From: JBBIPZ01 sp037442505 [NCBI: Deltaproteobacteria bacterium]
Lineage (GTDB): Bacteria > CALINM01
Length of the DNA: 64,000 nucleotides
NCBI GenBank assembly: GCA_037442505.1
Contig: JBBIPZ010000013.1
Location: 1 to 64,000, forward strand
Reading direction: 5' to 3'
How positions within the stretch are numbered: the first letter of the stretch is position 1; every line of letters begins with the position of its first letter. The position numbers were made by a program, and so were the translations under genes. Shown piece by piece: positions 46,589 to 54,095 of this stretch. The notes under the pieces were generated by a model. That model did not search any database and had not been told where the DNA came from. It was given only the letters and a program-made list of their open reading frames with translations.

Positions 46589-47301
46589 AATCAATCACGA
46601 TGGACGAACTGAAAAATAACGTTAAAAAGAGTCCTATTGTGATACTTCCGTTTGGTTCAGTTGAGGAACATGGCAGCCATCTTCCTTTATCAACAGACAC
46701 TTATCAGATTTTAGAGGTGTTAAAGATTGTCGAAAAAGAAAGAAATGTCTTTATTGCCCCACCAATTCATTATGGTGTGTGCAGAAGCACAGAACAACAT
46801 ATAGGCACAGTTGGAATATCACCGGAGACGTTACGTTTGCTTGTTTTTGATTTACTAACAGCATTAAAAAGACAGGGTTTTAAGATAATACTTTTGATTT
46901 CGGGGCATGCAGGAAAACTTCATATGTTTGCCATACTCGAAGCATGCGAGAAGTTTCAAAAAGAGGTTGGTGGCGTTAGAGTATTTGTCTATTCTGAATT
47001 GGATTTGCTTTTCGATGTGGCATTGAAAATTATTGAAACATCTTACGACTCTCATGCCGGCGAGATAGAAACCTCAAGAATGTTAGCAATTGATGAGACT
47101 TTAGTTAAAAAACATTGGAAGACAGTAAAGAAAGACAAACCAAACTTTTTCTACGGTGAGGTAGTTAAAGACAAACTTAAACACTGGAAAAGTGGCGTTT
47201 GGGGAGATCCATCAAAGGCAGGCAAAGAAAAAGGCAGAAAACTACTCCAGCTTTCTGCCAGAAAAATAATAGAAATACTGGATAAAATTACTTCGAAGTA
47301 A
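46579..47301 (+). CDS. Creatininase-family amidohydrolase
   Basis: A 240-residue metal-dependent hydrolase. Motifs LPFGSVEEHGSHLPLSTDT (about 24-42), SGHAGKLHMF and SHAGEIETSRML are those of the creatininase/MftE-like fold, with the E-H-D-H-E metal ligands present. Members range from creatinine amidohydrolase to peptidase MftE and Fapy-deformylase ArfB (archaeal riboflavin route); creatinine use is improbable here. GGAGG precedes the ATG inside engB. It converges on the DUF1858 gene, overlapping its 3' end by 14 bases. Confidence 0.8.
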   Translation: MYLESITMDELKNNVKKSPIVILPFGSVEEHGSHLPLSTDTYQILEVLKIVEKERNVFIAPPIHYGVCRSTEQHIGTVGISPETLRLLVFDLLTALKRQGFKIILLISGHAGKLHMFAILEACEKFQKEVGGVRVFVYSELDLLFDVALKIIETSYDSHAGEIETSRMLAIDETLVKKHWKTVKKDKPNFFYGEVVKDKLKHWKSGVWGDPSKAGKEKGRKLLQLSARKIIEILDKITSK

Positions 47302-47491
47302 GTCCGGCTGCTTCGTTGAGCTCTTTAATAAGCTGGTCAACATTGATGCCGTGAACCATCGCACCCTGTTCAACATTTTCAAACTGGGCTGCATGGCAAC
47401 CTATACAGCCTAATCCATACTTAACAAAGACCTGTATTGTTTGCGGATACTTTCTAACAACATCCTGAAACGTCATATCTTTTGTAATCAT
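47288..47491 (-). CDS. DUF1858 small redox-type protein
   Basis: A 67-residue protein with the DUF1858 pattern: TKDMTFQDVVRKYPQ ... GLGCIGC (C29, C32) ... ENVEQGAMVHGINVDQLIKELN. The CxxC-type pair (CIGC) suggests a redox-active disulfide or metal site; the family often accompanies hybrid-cluster or ferredoxin genes in anaerobes, but none is near here. The ATG at 47491 follows AAGGGGG; earlier in-frame starts are unlikely. Its 3' end overlaps the convergent creatininase gene by 14 bases. Confidence 0.8.
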   Translation of the reverse strand: MITKDMTFQDVVRKYPQTIQVFVKYGLGCIGCHAAQFENVEQGAMVHGINVDQLIKELNEAAGLTSK

Positions 47492-47692
47492 AAAAACCCC
47501 CTTTTTGAAAGAAAACTTATCTATATTATACCAGCTTAACAAAAAAATGAACAAACAAATTTTTTGCAAAAGGAGTGGCGGGAGAATTAATTTATACCGG
47601 TATCCTCAGTCGTTTACGTTAGTTTTAGAATGCAAAACTCCCTTTTTTGAAATCTAAGCACCACATTTCTTCCCCCTTTGCAAAAGAAGGTC

Positions 47693-47742
47693 TGGGGTAG
47701 CTTCCACCCCACTCTTGACAAAAAACAACATATGATTATTAA
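47693..47742 (+). promoter_or_regulatory. Hsp20 upstream region: hairpin and possible promoter
   Basis: A small hairpin TGGGGT - AGCTTCC - ACCCCA (47693-47711) is followed by TTGACA (47715-47720), 16 bases and TATTAA (47737-47742). No CIRCE element is present. The heat-shock control of the hsp20 gene is therefore not evident. The rest of 47492-47783 holds nothing recognisable. Confidence 0.35.
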
Positions 47743-47783
47743 TTTTAATAGAGATAACCAGATGGCGAAAAAGGAGGTAAGAT

Positions 47784-48233
47784 ATGGCACTTATGAAATG
47801 GGAACCAACACCTTTTAAAGGTGTGCTTGATTTGAAAAAAGAGATGGACAGAATCTTCGAAAACTTCTTTGGTGAAAGGTTGCCTGTTTTCAAGGATGAG
47901 TTCGAGTTTACCCCTTTCATCGATTTAAGTGAGACAGACAACGAGGTTATCGTTAAGGCAACCGTTCCTGGCGTGGACAAGAAAGACATCAATATCACGG
48001 TTGCGGAAAACAGCATCACCATTAAGGGTGAAATTAAGAAGGAAAAGGAAGAAAAAAAGAAAAACTATTACAGACAGGAAATTTCTTATGGTGCTTTTTC
48101 AAGAACTATCCCACTCCCTGTAGAGGTGAAGACTGAAGAGGCGAAGGCAAGTCTGAAGGACGGTATCTTAGAGATCGTAATCCCCAAAAGCGAAAAGGCA
48201 AAAGTAAAAGAAATTAAAGTAAATGTTGAATAA
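47784..48233 (+). CDS. Small heat-shock protein Hsp20
   Basis: Chaperone of 149 residues with an alpha-crystallin domain (about 45-140). The domain contains DNEVIVKATVPGVDKKDINITV, RQEISYGAFSRTIPLP and ASLKDGILEIVIPK, the typical A-x-x-x-G-I/V-L motif, and a C-terminal short tail (KEIKVNVE) with an IxV motif for oligomerisation. AAAGGAGG lies before the ATG. Monocistronic. Function: ATP-independent holdase protecting unfolded proteins. Confidence 0.93.
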   Translation: MALMKWEPTPFKGVLDLKKEMDRIFENFFGERLPVFKDEFEFTPFIDLSETDNEVIVKATVPGVDKKDINITVAENSITIKGEIKKEKEEKKKNYYRQEISYGAFSRTIPLPVEVKTEEAKASLKDGILEIVIPKSEKAKVKEIKVNVE

Positions 48234-48257
48234 AATAAACAAAAATTACGCCATCGG

Positions 48258-49373
48258 TTATCTCAACCAATTTTCTGGATTTAATGGTTTTTCTCCTTCT
48301 CTAATTTCAAAGTAAAGTGTTGGAAAATCAAAAAAGCTTGCTTCACTTCCGACAGTCCCAATAATTTCTCCCTGTTTAACTTCGTCGCTTTTGGATTTCG
48401 TAATTGATGAGAGGCGACCATAGATGGTGTAAAAATGTTTTCCATGACTTATAATACAGATGTTGCCTAAATTTTTAATCCAGCCAGTATATACAACTTT
48501 ACCATTATCCACAGCACGAACTTTTGCCCCTTCTCTTGCCTGTATCTCGATACCTTTTCGAGCAAATACAGCCCCTTTTGTTACACCTTCTTCTTTACCA
48601 AAATGACCAACAATAGTGCCTGCAACTGGATAAGGTAAAATACCTTTTGCTAACCCTTTTCCAGTATATTCAGGTACCTGCTCGACCTTTTTTAACACCT
48701 TTTCCAGTTTTCGGAGTGCAGCTTCGGCATTTTTTAAATTTTTTGTATGTATAGCCTTTTCTTTTTTTGTTGCGGTTAAGCGTTCTTTTTGTAGCTTCTC
48801 AAAAGCTTCCTGCTCTTTTTTCTTCTGAATAAACTCTTTTTCAACCGCGGATATCTCAGACTGTTTGTTTTTGATATGTTGCAGGTTTTGTGTTAACTCC
48901 TCCTGATTTTGTTTAAGTGTGTCAAAAAGTGTCCTGTCGTAGTTGAAAATATAACGCATATAATTTTCGAATATCAGTGGATACTTTAGCTCTAATGTAA
49001 AAGAATAGGTTGGTTTTATCAGATACGTTTTATGCCATAATATCAATCGTTTTTCTATTTCAACCCTTTTTTTTGCAATTTCTTCGTTAAGCCTCTTGTT
49101 TTCAGCGTAAAGTTTATTTAAATCTGCTTGAAGTTTAATTTTATTGTTTTCTATTTCTTTAATACGTTTTTTTAACATCACTATCTTTTCGTTAATCTGT
49201 GCAAGAGTTAGAGTGATGCTCTTTTCTGTTTTTGAAAGGTCTTCTATCGCTGCCTTTTCTTGTTCTATCTTTTTTTTTAACTCCAATAATTTATCTTCTT
49301 GCTGACATAAAGCATTGTTTTGAAAAAAGAAAATAACCCCGGCGTATACCATTAAGATTAATAGACGAATCAT
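48258..49373 (-). CDS. EnvC-like murein hydrolase activator (M23 fold)
   Basis: A 371-residue exported protein: signal or membrane segment (about 1-22), a long coiled-coil (about 25-220, Lys/Glu/Leu-rich) and a C-terminal LytM/M23 domain (about 245-371) with AVDNGKVVYTGWIKNLGNICIISHGK and FPTLYFEIREG. The usual zinc-binding His residues (HxGxD, HxH) are replaced (KGIEI, YGRLS, LYFEI), as in E. coli EnvC, so it should activate amidases rather than cut peptidoglycan itself. It overlaps ftsX by four bases and follows ftsE, completing an FtsEX-EnvC module for cell separation. Confidence 0.85.
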   Translation of the reverse strand: MIRLLILMVYAGVIFFFQNNALCQQEDKLLELKKKIEQEKAAIEDLSKTEKSITLTLAQINEKIVMLKKRIKEIENNKIKLQADLNKLYAENKRLNEEIAKKRVEIEKRLILWHKTYLIKPTYSFTLELKYPLIFENYMRYIFNYDRTLFDTLKQNQEELTQNLQHIKNKQSEISAVEKEFIQKKKEQEAFEKLQKERLTATKKEKAIHTKNLKNAEAALRKLEKVLKKVEQVPEYTGKGLAKGILPYPVAGTIVGHFGKEEGVTKGAVFARKGIEIQAREGAKVRAVDNGKVVYTGWIKNLGNICIISHGKHFYTIYGRLSSITKSKSDEVKQGEIIGTVGSEASFFDFPTLYFEIREGEKPLNPENWLR

Positions 49374-50233
49374 AACTCTTTGTTATCTAATGATAGTCCA
49401 CCAACTGCCCCAATGATGGCAAACACAACGATAAAACAGATATAAAAAGTTAGTGGCAAAGTAGTAACATTTATGTTTAAAGCCGAAAGTTCTTGCTTAA
49501 TAATTAGTGTGAAATAGTATGAGAGTAATGAAGATAAGCTTGAGCTGAAAAGAAGTTCAACAAATCCTTCAAAGATAAGTGGAAAGACGATAAAACTCCT
49601 GCGTGCACCCAAAAGCTGTAAAAGCGAGAAGGCATTTTGGTATTTCAGGAAAAAAATCTTGTTGGTTGTTCTTAGCGTCAATAAAATTAAAAAAATTACT
49701 GTGACAGTGACTAAAGTGAATATCAATGAAGTGTATTTTTTTATTTGTAAAATAGGGCTGATAAATTTTTCTGTAGAATCAAACCAGTCAAAAAGGTCAT
49801 ATTTTTTAAGTTTTTCTCGAATTTGTGCTAAATACTCTTTTTCGGTAAATTCTGGCTTTATGTTTATTTCGAGCGTGTAAGGAAGCGGATTGGTTTCGAG
49901 GGTATTAAGTATTGTTCCTTCTTTGCCAAGTGATTTTTTCAGAAGTTCAAGACCTTCATTTTGCGATATGGTTTTTATGTTTTTTACTTCAGGCCAGTTA
50001 TTAATAGCCTTTTTTGTTGATGTAATAACTTCTGATGATATGTTTTTTTTAAAAAATGCATAAAATACAACGCTTGATGAGGTTTTTTCTAAGTAGTTAT
50101 TAAAGTTAAAAAATAAAAATGTGAATGTAAAAAAAATAGTAAAAAGAAAACACTGTAATAGAATATTTCCTGCCCTTTGCTTAAATCTCCCTTTAAAAAC
50201 GTTGTCAAAAACCTTAAGACTTGTCCTAATCAT
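49370..50233 (-). CDS. ftsX: Cell division protein FtsX
   Basis: Integral membrane partner of FtsE. The 287-residue protein has a cytoplasmic N-terminus, a first helix (about 24-42), a periplasmic domain (about 45-165, typically binding EnvC) and three further helices (about 172-195, 220-240, 260-285), the FtsX topology. Sequence KNAFSLLQLLGARRSFIVFPLIFEG is characteristic. I prefer ATG at 50233 because GGTGGGAG lies upstream; a GTG at 50251 would extend it by six residues inside ftsE. It overlaps ftsE by eight bases and envC by four. Confidence 0.85.
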   Translation of the reverse strand: MIRTSLKVFDNVFKGRFKQRAGNILLQCFLFTIFFTFTFLFFNFNNYLEKTSSSVVFYAFFKKNISSEVITSTKKAINNWPEVKNIKTISQNEGLELLKKSLGKEGTILNTLETNPLPYTLEINIKPEFTEKEYLAQIREKLKKYDLFDWFDSTEKFISPILQIKKYTSLIFTLVTVTVIFLILLTLRTTNKIFFLKYQNAFSLLQLLGARRSFIVFPLIFEGFVELLFSSSLSSLLSYYFTLIIKQELSALNINVTTLPLTFYICFIVVFAIIGAVGGLSLDNKEL

Positions 50234-50885
50234 TTTTATAAAGTCTCCCACCTTTCAGTGAGTAATGTTTAATGCTGGAAGACTCTTGAGTAGCTGCCAC
50301 CCCAGTTGTCATTATTATCGTAACACCTTTTCTTTGTTCCTCTTCAAAGAGATTCATAGTACATTCGATTTCGTCCCTGTGCAGGTGTTTAAATGGTTCA
50401 TCGGCAAGGATTATCAAAGGTTCACTAACAACAGCACGTAATATATTTAACAACTGCTTTTCACCCGTTGATAAACATGACACAACAACATCGTGCTTAA
50501 GGAAATGATTTTCTTTCAGCAGTTTGTCGATCTTTTCTTCAATATTGATGTTTTTCTTGTTGTTGGATTTTATCAAAAAGGCTAACTTTAAATTTTCTTT
50601 AACCGTAAGATTTTCAAAAAACAATTGATCGTGAAAAACGTATCCTATCTGTTTTCTGATTTCAGAGATTTTTCTTTTGTCATCTGGCAAAACGTAATCG
50701 AAAACATGAAGTTTGCCATTAATGGGTAGAAGTCTTCCGTATATAAGGTTTAAAAAGGTGGTTTTGTATTCAGCAGTGGACGCTGAGATGCAGACAAATT
50801 CGCCTTTGTTAATGGTGATGTTAATGTCTTTAAGTCCTGAAGTGCGTGGGGGATGAGAAAATGAAACATTTTCAAACCTGACCAT
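50226..50885 (-). CDS. ftsE: FtsE-type ABC protein with degenerate ATPase motifs
   Basis: A 219-residue ABC ATPase-fold protein with the FtsE order and location (FtsX and EnvC follow). Its nucleotide motifs are altered: the P-loop position reads ISASTAEYKTTF (33-44), without any of the Walker A glycines; the Q-loop is FHDQ (84-87), not FQD; the signature is LSTGE (138-142) rather than LSGGQ; the switch His after Walker B is absent (TTGVA, 193-197 against ATHD). Walker B LIILADEP (157-164) is intact, as are neighbouring FtsE-like segments. The reading frame is unbroken, so it is not a simple pseudogene. It may bind or signal without normal ATP hydrolysis. Confidence 0.8.
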   Translation of the reverse strand: MVRFENVSFSHPPRTSGLKDINITINKGEFVCISASTAEYKTTFLNLIYGRLLPINGKLHVFDYVLPDDKRKISEIRKQIGYVFHDQLFFENLTVKENLKLAFLIKSNNKKNINIEEKIDKLLKENHFLKHDVVVSCLSTGEKQLLNILRAVVSEPLIILADEPFKHLHRDEIECTMNLFEEEQRKGVTIIMTTGVAATQESSSIKHYSLKGGRLYKND

Positions 50886-51153
50886 TAATAATTTCCCTTA
50901 TTTTTTGGTCATACATCCCTTTACTTAATTCTATTAACATTCTTTTATGTTGTTTTTCTATTAATTCTTTAACAAGCTCGTTAAGTTCTGGAGAGCTTTT
51001 TGCATCACCGTAATAAGTTTTTTTAGAAGCGATAATGGAGCCCTTCAGGTAAAGATGCGTTACAACCTGATACCCTTTTGTGCCTGTATCCTCTGTCTGG
51101 ATGTGAAAGACCATATCTCTATACTTAAAGTTATTATTTAATCCAGGTACCAT
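50872..51153 (-). CDS. Conserved-type 93-residue protein of unknown function, first in the fts operon
   Basis: A small protein I cannot name. It contains KYRDMVFHIQTEDTGTKGYQ and VTHLYLKGSIIASKKTYYGD, a pattern I associate with uncharacterised small proteins in several anaerobic Gram-negatives. No signal peptide or membrane segment is visible. It overlaps ftsE by 14 bases and is the first gene of the operon, directly behind a near-consensus promoter with an almost absent leader. A role in FtsEX regulation is only inferred from position. Confidence 0.6.
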   Translation of the reverse strand: MVPGLNNNFKYRDMVFHIQTEDTGTKGYQVVTHLYLKGSIIASKKTYYGDAKSSPELNELVKELIEKQHKRMLIELSKGMYDQKIREIINGQV

Positions 51154-51161
51154 ATCACATA

Positions 51162-51189
51162 ATTATATACAATTTGCTGTTAATATCAA
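51162..51189 (-). promoter_or_regulatory. Promoter of the small protein-ftsE-ftsX-envC operon
   Basis: On the minus strand TTGATA (51189-51184), 16 bases and perfect TATAAT (51167-51162). Only eight bases separate the -10 box from the ATG at 51153, so the mRNA begins at or within two bases of the start codon. Confidence 0.65.
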
Positions 51190-51218
51190 ATATTCTTTTA
51201 ATTAAAAAAAAAATGAAA

Positions 51219-51224
51219 TATAAT
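51219..51224 (+). promoter_or_regulatory. Likely -10 box of the dksA-pyk operon
   Basis: TATAAT (51219-51224) with a weak -35 (TTTTAA) about 17 bases upstream; 36 bases before the dksA ATG, which has AAGGTGG as Shine-Dalgarno. Confidence 0.4.
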
Positions 51225-51260
51225 TTTGATAATTAATATAAATTTTTAAGGTGGATCGAT

Positions 51261-51620
51261 ATGAAAAAGGAAGAATTAGAAAAAATAAAAGAAATACTTT
51301 TAAACTGGAAAAAAGAAATTATAGAGTCTCAGGAAAAAGTGGTTAAAGAGATGGCACAGGAAGGTGCTGAGGCAAGCTTTTCTGATCCTGCTGATAGGGC
51401 AAGTTACGAAGAGGATAAGACTATTCAACTTAGAATTAAAGACAGAGAAGGTAAACTTTTGGCAAAAATTGACGAAACACTAAAACGCATAGAAAAGGGC
51501 GAGTATGGTAAATGTACTGAATGTGGCGAAGAAATACCTTTTGAAAGACTTTTAGCGAGACCTGTCACATCTCTTTGTATTGACTGTAAGACGGAACAGG
51601 AAGAAAAGGAACAGAAGTGA
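51261..51620 (+). CDS. dksA: DksA/TraR-family zinc-finger protein
   Basis: RNA-polymerase-binding regulator of 119 residues that helps the stringent response. A coiled-coil N-terminus (about 1-80) includes the tip-type DPADRASYEED segment with acidic residues, and a C4 zinc finger is formed by CTEC and CIDC (about 88-112). The overall pattern is DksA-like. It overlaps pyk by four bases, an unusual pairing but compatible with control of central metabolism. Several paralogues exist in most genomes, so the symbol is by family. Confidence 0.85.
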   Translation: MKKEELEKIKEILLNWKKEIIESQEKVVKEMAQEGAEASFSDPADRASYEEDKTIQLRIKDREGKLLAKIDETLKRIEKGEYGKCTECGEEIPFERLLARPVTSLCIDCKTEQEEKEQK

Positions 51621-53071
51621 GAAAGACAAAAATCATTGCGACGCTATCGGGAAGCAGTGGTTATGACAAGATTAAAGAAATGTCAGGTTTATTTGATTGT
51701 GTCAGGATAAATCTTTCTCATGGTAGTTTTGACGAATACAGGCAAATAGTTGATTCAGTTAGGGCTGTAGAAGCCGAAACAGGACGTTATATACCAATCC
51801 TTTTTGACCTTTCAGGACCTAAAATCAGAGCTAATGCTTTAGATGAAACTATAAAAGTCGATAAGGGCGAACAAGTTTTTTTTTCAAAAAAAATTGCTAA
51901 ATCTGATAAAAAAACTATAACTGTCAATTTTCCGGAAATACTGGACCATCTTAAAGTTGGCGATCGTGTTTATATTGATGATGGTAAGATAAAGTTTAAA
52001 GTGTTAGATTGTCTGCCTGAAGGCTGTAAGCTTGCTGTTGTTACAGATGGTGTTATCAAAAAAAACAAAGGTGTAAATTTCCCAGATACAGAGTTACCTC
52101 TCCCATCGCTTACCGAGAAGGATTTGAAAGATATAGAGACGGTTAAGGCATTGGGAGGAGATTATATAGCTCTTTCTTTTGTACGAAAAAAAGAAGATAT
52201 CATCAAGCTAAAAGAGATACTTTCTAAGAAGGGTTTTAACATACCTGTGATAGCAAAACTTGAAAGACCAGAGGCGCTAAAAAGGCTTGATGAGATATTT
52301 CAAGTGGCAGATGGTGTGATGGTAGCAAGAGGTGATTTAGGTGTAGAAGTTTCTCTGGAGAGGGTGCCTTTATATCAGAAAAGGATTATAGAAATGGGCA
52401 GAGAGAACGGTAAACCTGTCATAGTTGCCACTCAGATACTCGAAACAATGGTGGAGAAGCCAGAGCCTACGAGGGCAGAAGTTTCTGATATTGCAAATGC
52501 AATTATTGATGGTTGTGATGCGCTAATGCTTTCCGGTGAAACAGCTTATGGCAGATATCCTGTAGAATCATTGGCAACGCTTAACAGTGTTGCCAGAGAA
52601 ACAGAAAGATACATGCAACGATATGATAGGGACTTTTTGCCATCTGATTATAAATTTCTAAAAGGAGATATAACATCTGCGATAGCATATGCCGCTTTTA
52701 GTGCAGCTAAGAGTTTAAAAGCGAAGGCGATAGTATGTTTCACTGCCACAGGTCAGACTGCATCTGTGATGTCCAAATTCAGGGCTACCTCTCCTGTGAT
52801 AGCTGCTTCTTTTAGCAAAGAAACGTTACGCAGGGTGTCTTTATATTTTGGCGTAAAACCTTTGCTTATAAAGAAAGGTAAAAATACTGATGAGATGCTT
52901 TATGAAATTGAAAAGGCACTTTTGAATAACCAGTTTAAAGAGGGCGATCTGGTTGTTATTACCATAGGATTGCCAGTGGTAGGAAAAGGTAACACAAATA
53001 TGATGAAGGTTCATTTATTGGGTGGTTATCTTCCGTATAAAGAAGCAAAATTTGTCAAAAAAAAATCATAA
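51617..53071 (+). CDS. pyk: Pyruvate kinase
   Basis: Last enzyme of glycolysis (phosphoenolpyruvate to pyruvate, ATP). The 484-residue protein has RKTKIIATLS, RINLSHG, DLSGPKIR, the catalytic-lysine region IAKLERPEAL, the metal site DGVMVARGDLGVE and PVIVATQILETMV, followed by a C-terminal domain with ATGQTAS. It starts with GTG overlapping dksA. The domain order and length are standard. It lies with galT and glgA, which concern sugar nucleotides and glycogen; these may form one carbohydrate operon. Confidence 0.95.
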   Translation: MRKTKIIATLSGSSGYDKIKEMSGLFDCVRINLSHGSFDEYRQIVDSVRAVEAETGRYIPILFDLSGPKIRANALDETIKVDKGEQVFFSKKIAKSDKKTITVNFPEILDHLKVGDRVYIDDGKIKFKVLDCLPEGCKLAVVTDGVIKKNKGVNFPDTELPLPSLTEKDLKDIETVKALGGDYIALSFVRKKEDIIKLKEILSKKGFNIPVIAKLERPEALKRLDEIFQVADGVMVARGDLGVEVSLERVPLYQKRIIEMGRENGKPVIVATQILETMVEKPEPTRAEVSDIANAIIDGCDALMLSGETAYGRYPVESLATLNSVARETERYMQRYDRDFLPSDYKFLKGDITSAIAYAAFSAAKSLKAKAIVCFTATGQTASVMSKFRATSPVIAASFSKETLRRVSLYFGVKPLLIKKGKNTDEMLYEIEKALLNNQFKEGDLVVITIGLPVVGKGNTNMMKVHLLGGYLPYKEAKFVKKKS

Positions 53072-53099
53072 TGTATAATTGTGAGATAAGGAGAGAGTT

Positions 53100-54092
53100 A
53101 TGCCAGAGTTACGAAAAGATCCTGTAGCAAATAGGTGGGTAATTATATCTTCTGAAAGGGCACAAAGACCGCACAGCTTTGTATCACAAAAGGTGGAACG
53201 AAAAACATCTTTTTGTCCATTTGATTATGGCAACGAAAACATAACGCCTAAAGAGATTCTCGCTATAAGACCTTCGGGAACACCTGCAAACTCTCCCAAC
53301 TGGTCATTGAGAGTGGTTGCAAATAAGTTCCCAGCGTTGAGGATTGAGGGGGATCTAAATAGAGAAGGCGAAGGTGTATATGATAAAATGAATGGTATCG
53401 GTGCTCACGAAGTAATCATTGAAACGCCTGACCACGAACTCACACTTTCAAAATTAGAGCGGAGACACTTTAGAAATGTTCTATGGGCGTATCGTGAGAG
53501 AATTAGTGACTTAAAAAAGGATCTTAGATTTAAGTATGTGTTAGTGTTCAAAAATCAGGGTGAACAGGCTGGGGCATCTTTGCCACATTCTCACTCTCAG
53601 TTGATAGCGCTACCTATTGTCCCAAAACGTGTTCTCGAAGAACTTGATAACTGCAGTCGTTACTATAATTTTAAAGAACGATGTCTCATCTGCGATATAA
53701 TCAGACAGGAGATACAGCAGGGAGTAAGGATAGTTGCAGAAAATAATGATTATGTTGCATTTGCGCCATTTGCCCCACGTTTTCCTTTTGAAGTATGGCT
53801 TCTGCCAAAAAAACACGATAGCGCTTATGAATACATATCGGAAGAAAAGTTGGACTCACTTTCGTTGATATTTCAGTCTGTTTTACAAAAGCTCGATATT
53901 GTTCTTGAAGAGCCAGCATATAATTTTGTTTTGCACAGCACTCCTTTTACAGAAGTTCATAATAACTATTATCATTGGCATTTTGAGATTATTCCAAAAT
54001 TAACAAAAGTTGCTGGTTTCGAATGGGGGTCTGGTTTTTATATCAATCCTACACCTCCAGAAGAAGCTGCAAAATATTTAAGGGAGACGTAA
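53100..54092 (+). CDS. galT: Galactose-1-phosphate uridylyltransferase
   Basis: HIT-superfamily nucleotidyltransferase of 330 residues, exchanging UDP between glucose and galactose phosphates. The uridylylated motif HSHSQ (H163, H165, Q167) is present in LPHSHSQLIALP, and C-terminal HWHFEIIPK gives metal and substrate ligands. The first zinc cysteine pair is partly lost (CPFD). It is more typical than the GalT-like protein at 5425-6465. GGAGAGAG precedes the ATG. The neighbours pyk and glgA support a glycogen or sugar-nucleotide role. Confidence 0.85.
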   Translation: MPELRKDPVANRWVIISSERAQRPHSFVSQKVERKTSFCPFDYGNENITPKEILAIRPSGTPANSPNWSLRVVANKFPALRIEGDLNREGEGVYDKMNGIGAHEVIIETPDHELTLSKLERRHFRNVLWAYRERISDLKKDLRFKYVLVFKNQGEQAGASLPHSHSQLIALPIVPKRVLEELDNCSRYYNFKERCLICDIIRQEIQQGVRIVAENNDYVAFAPFAPRFPFEVWLLPKKHDSAYEYISEEKLDSLSLIFQSVLQKLDIVLEEPAYNFVLHSTPFTEVHNNYYHWHFEIIPKLTKVAGFEWGSGFYINPTPPEEAAKYLRET

Positions 54093-54095
54093 GCA

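Noticed and set aside
47492-47783. CIRCE heat-shock element before hsp20
   Set aside because: No TTAGCACTC-N9-GAGTGCTAA match; only a small unrelated hairpin is present.
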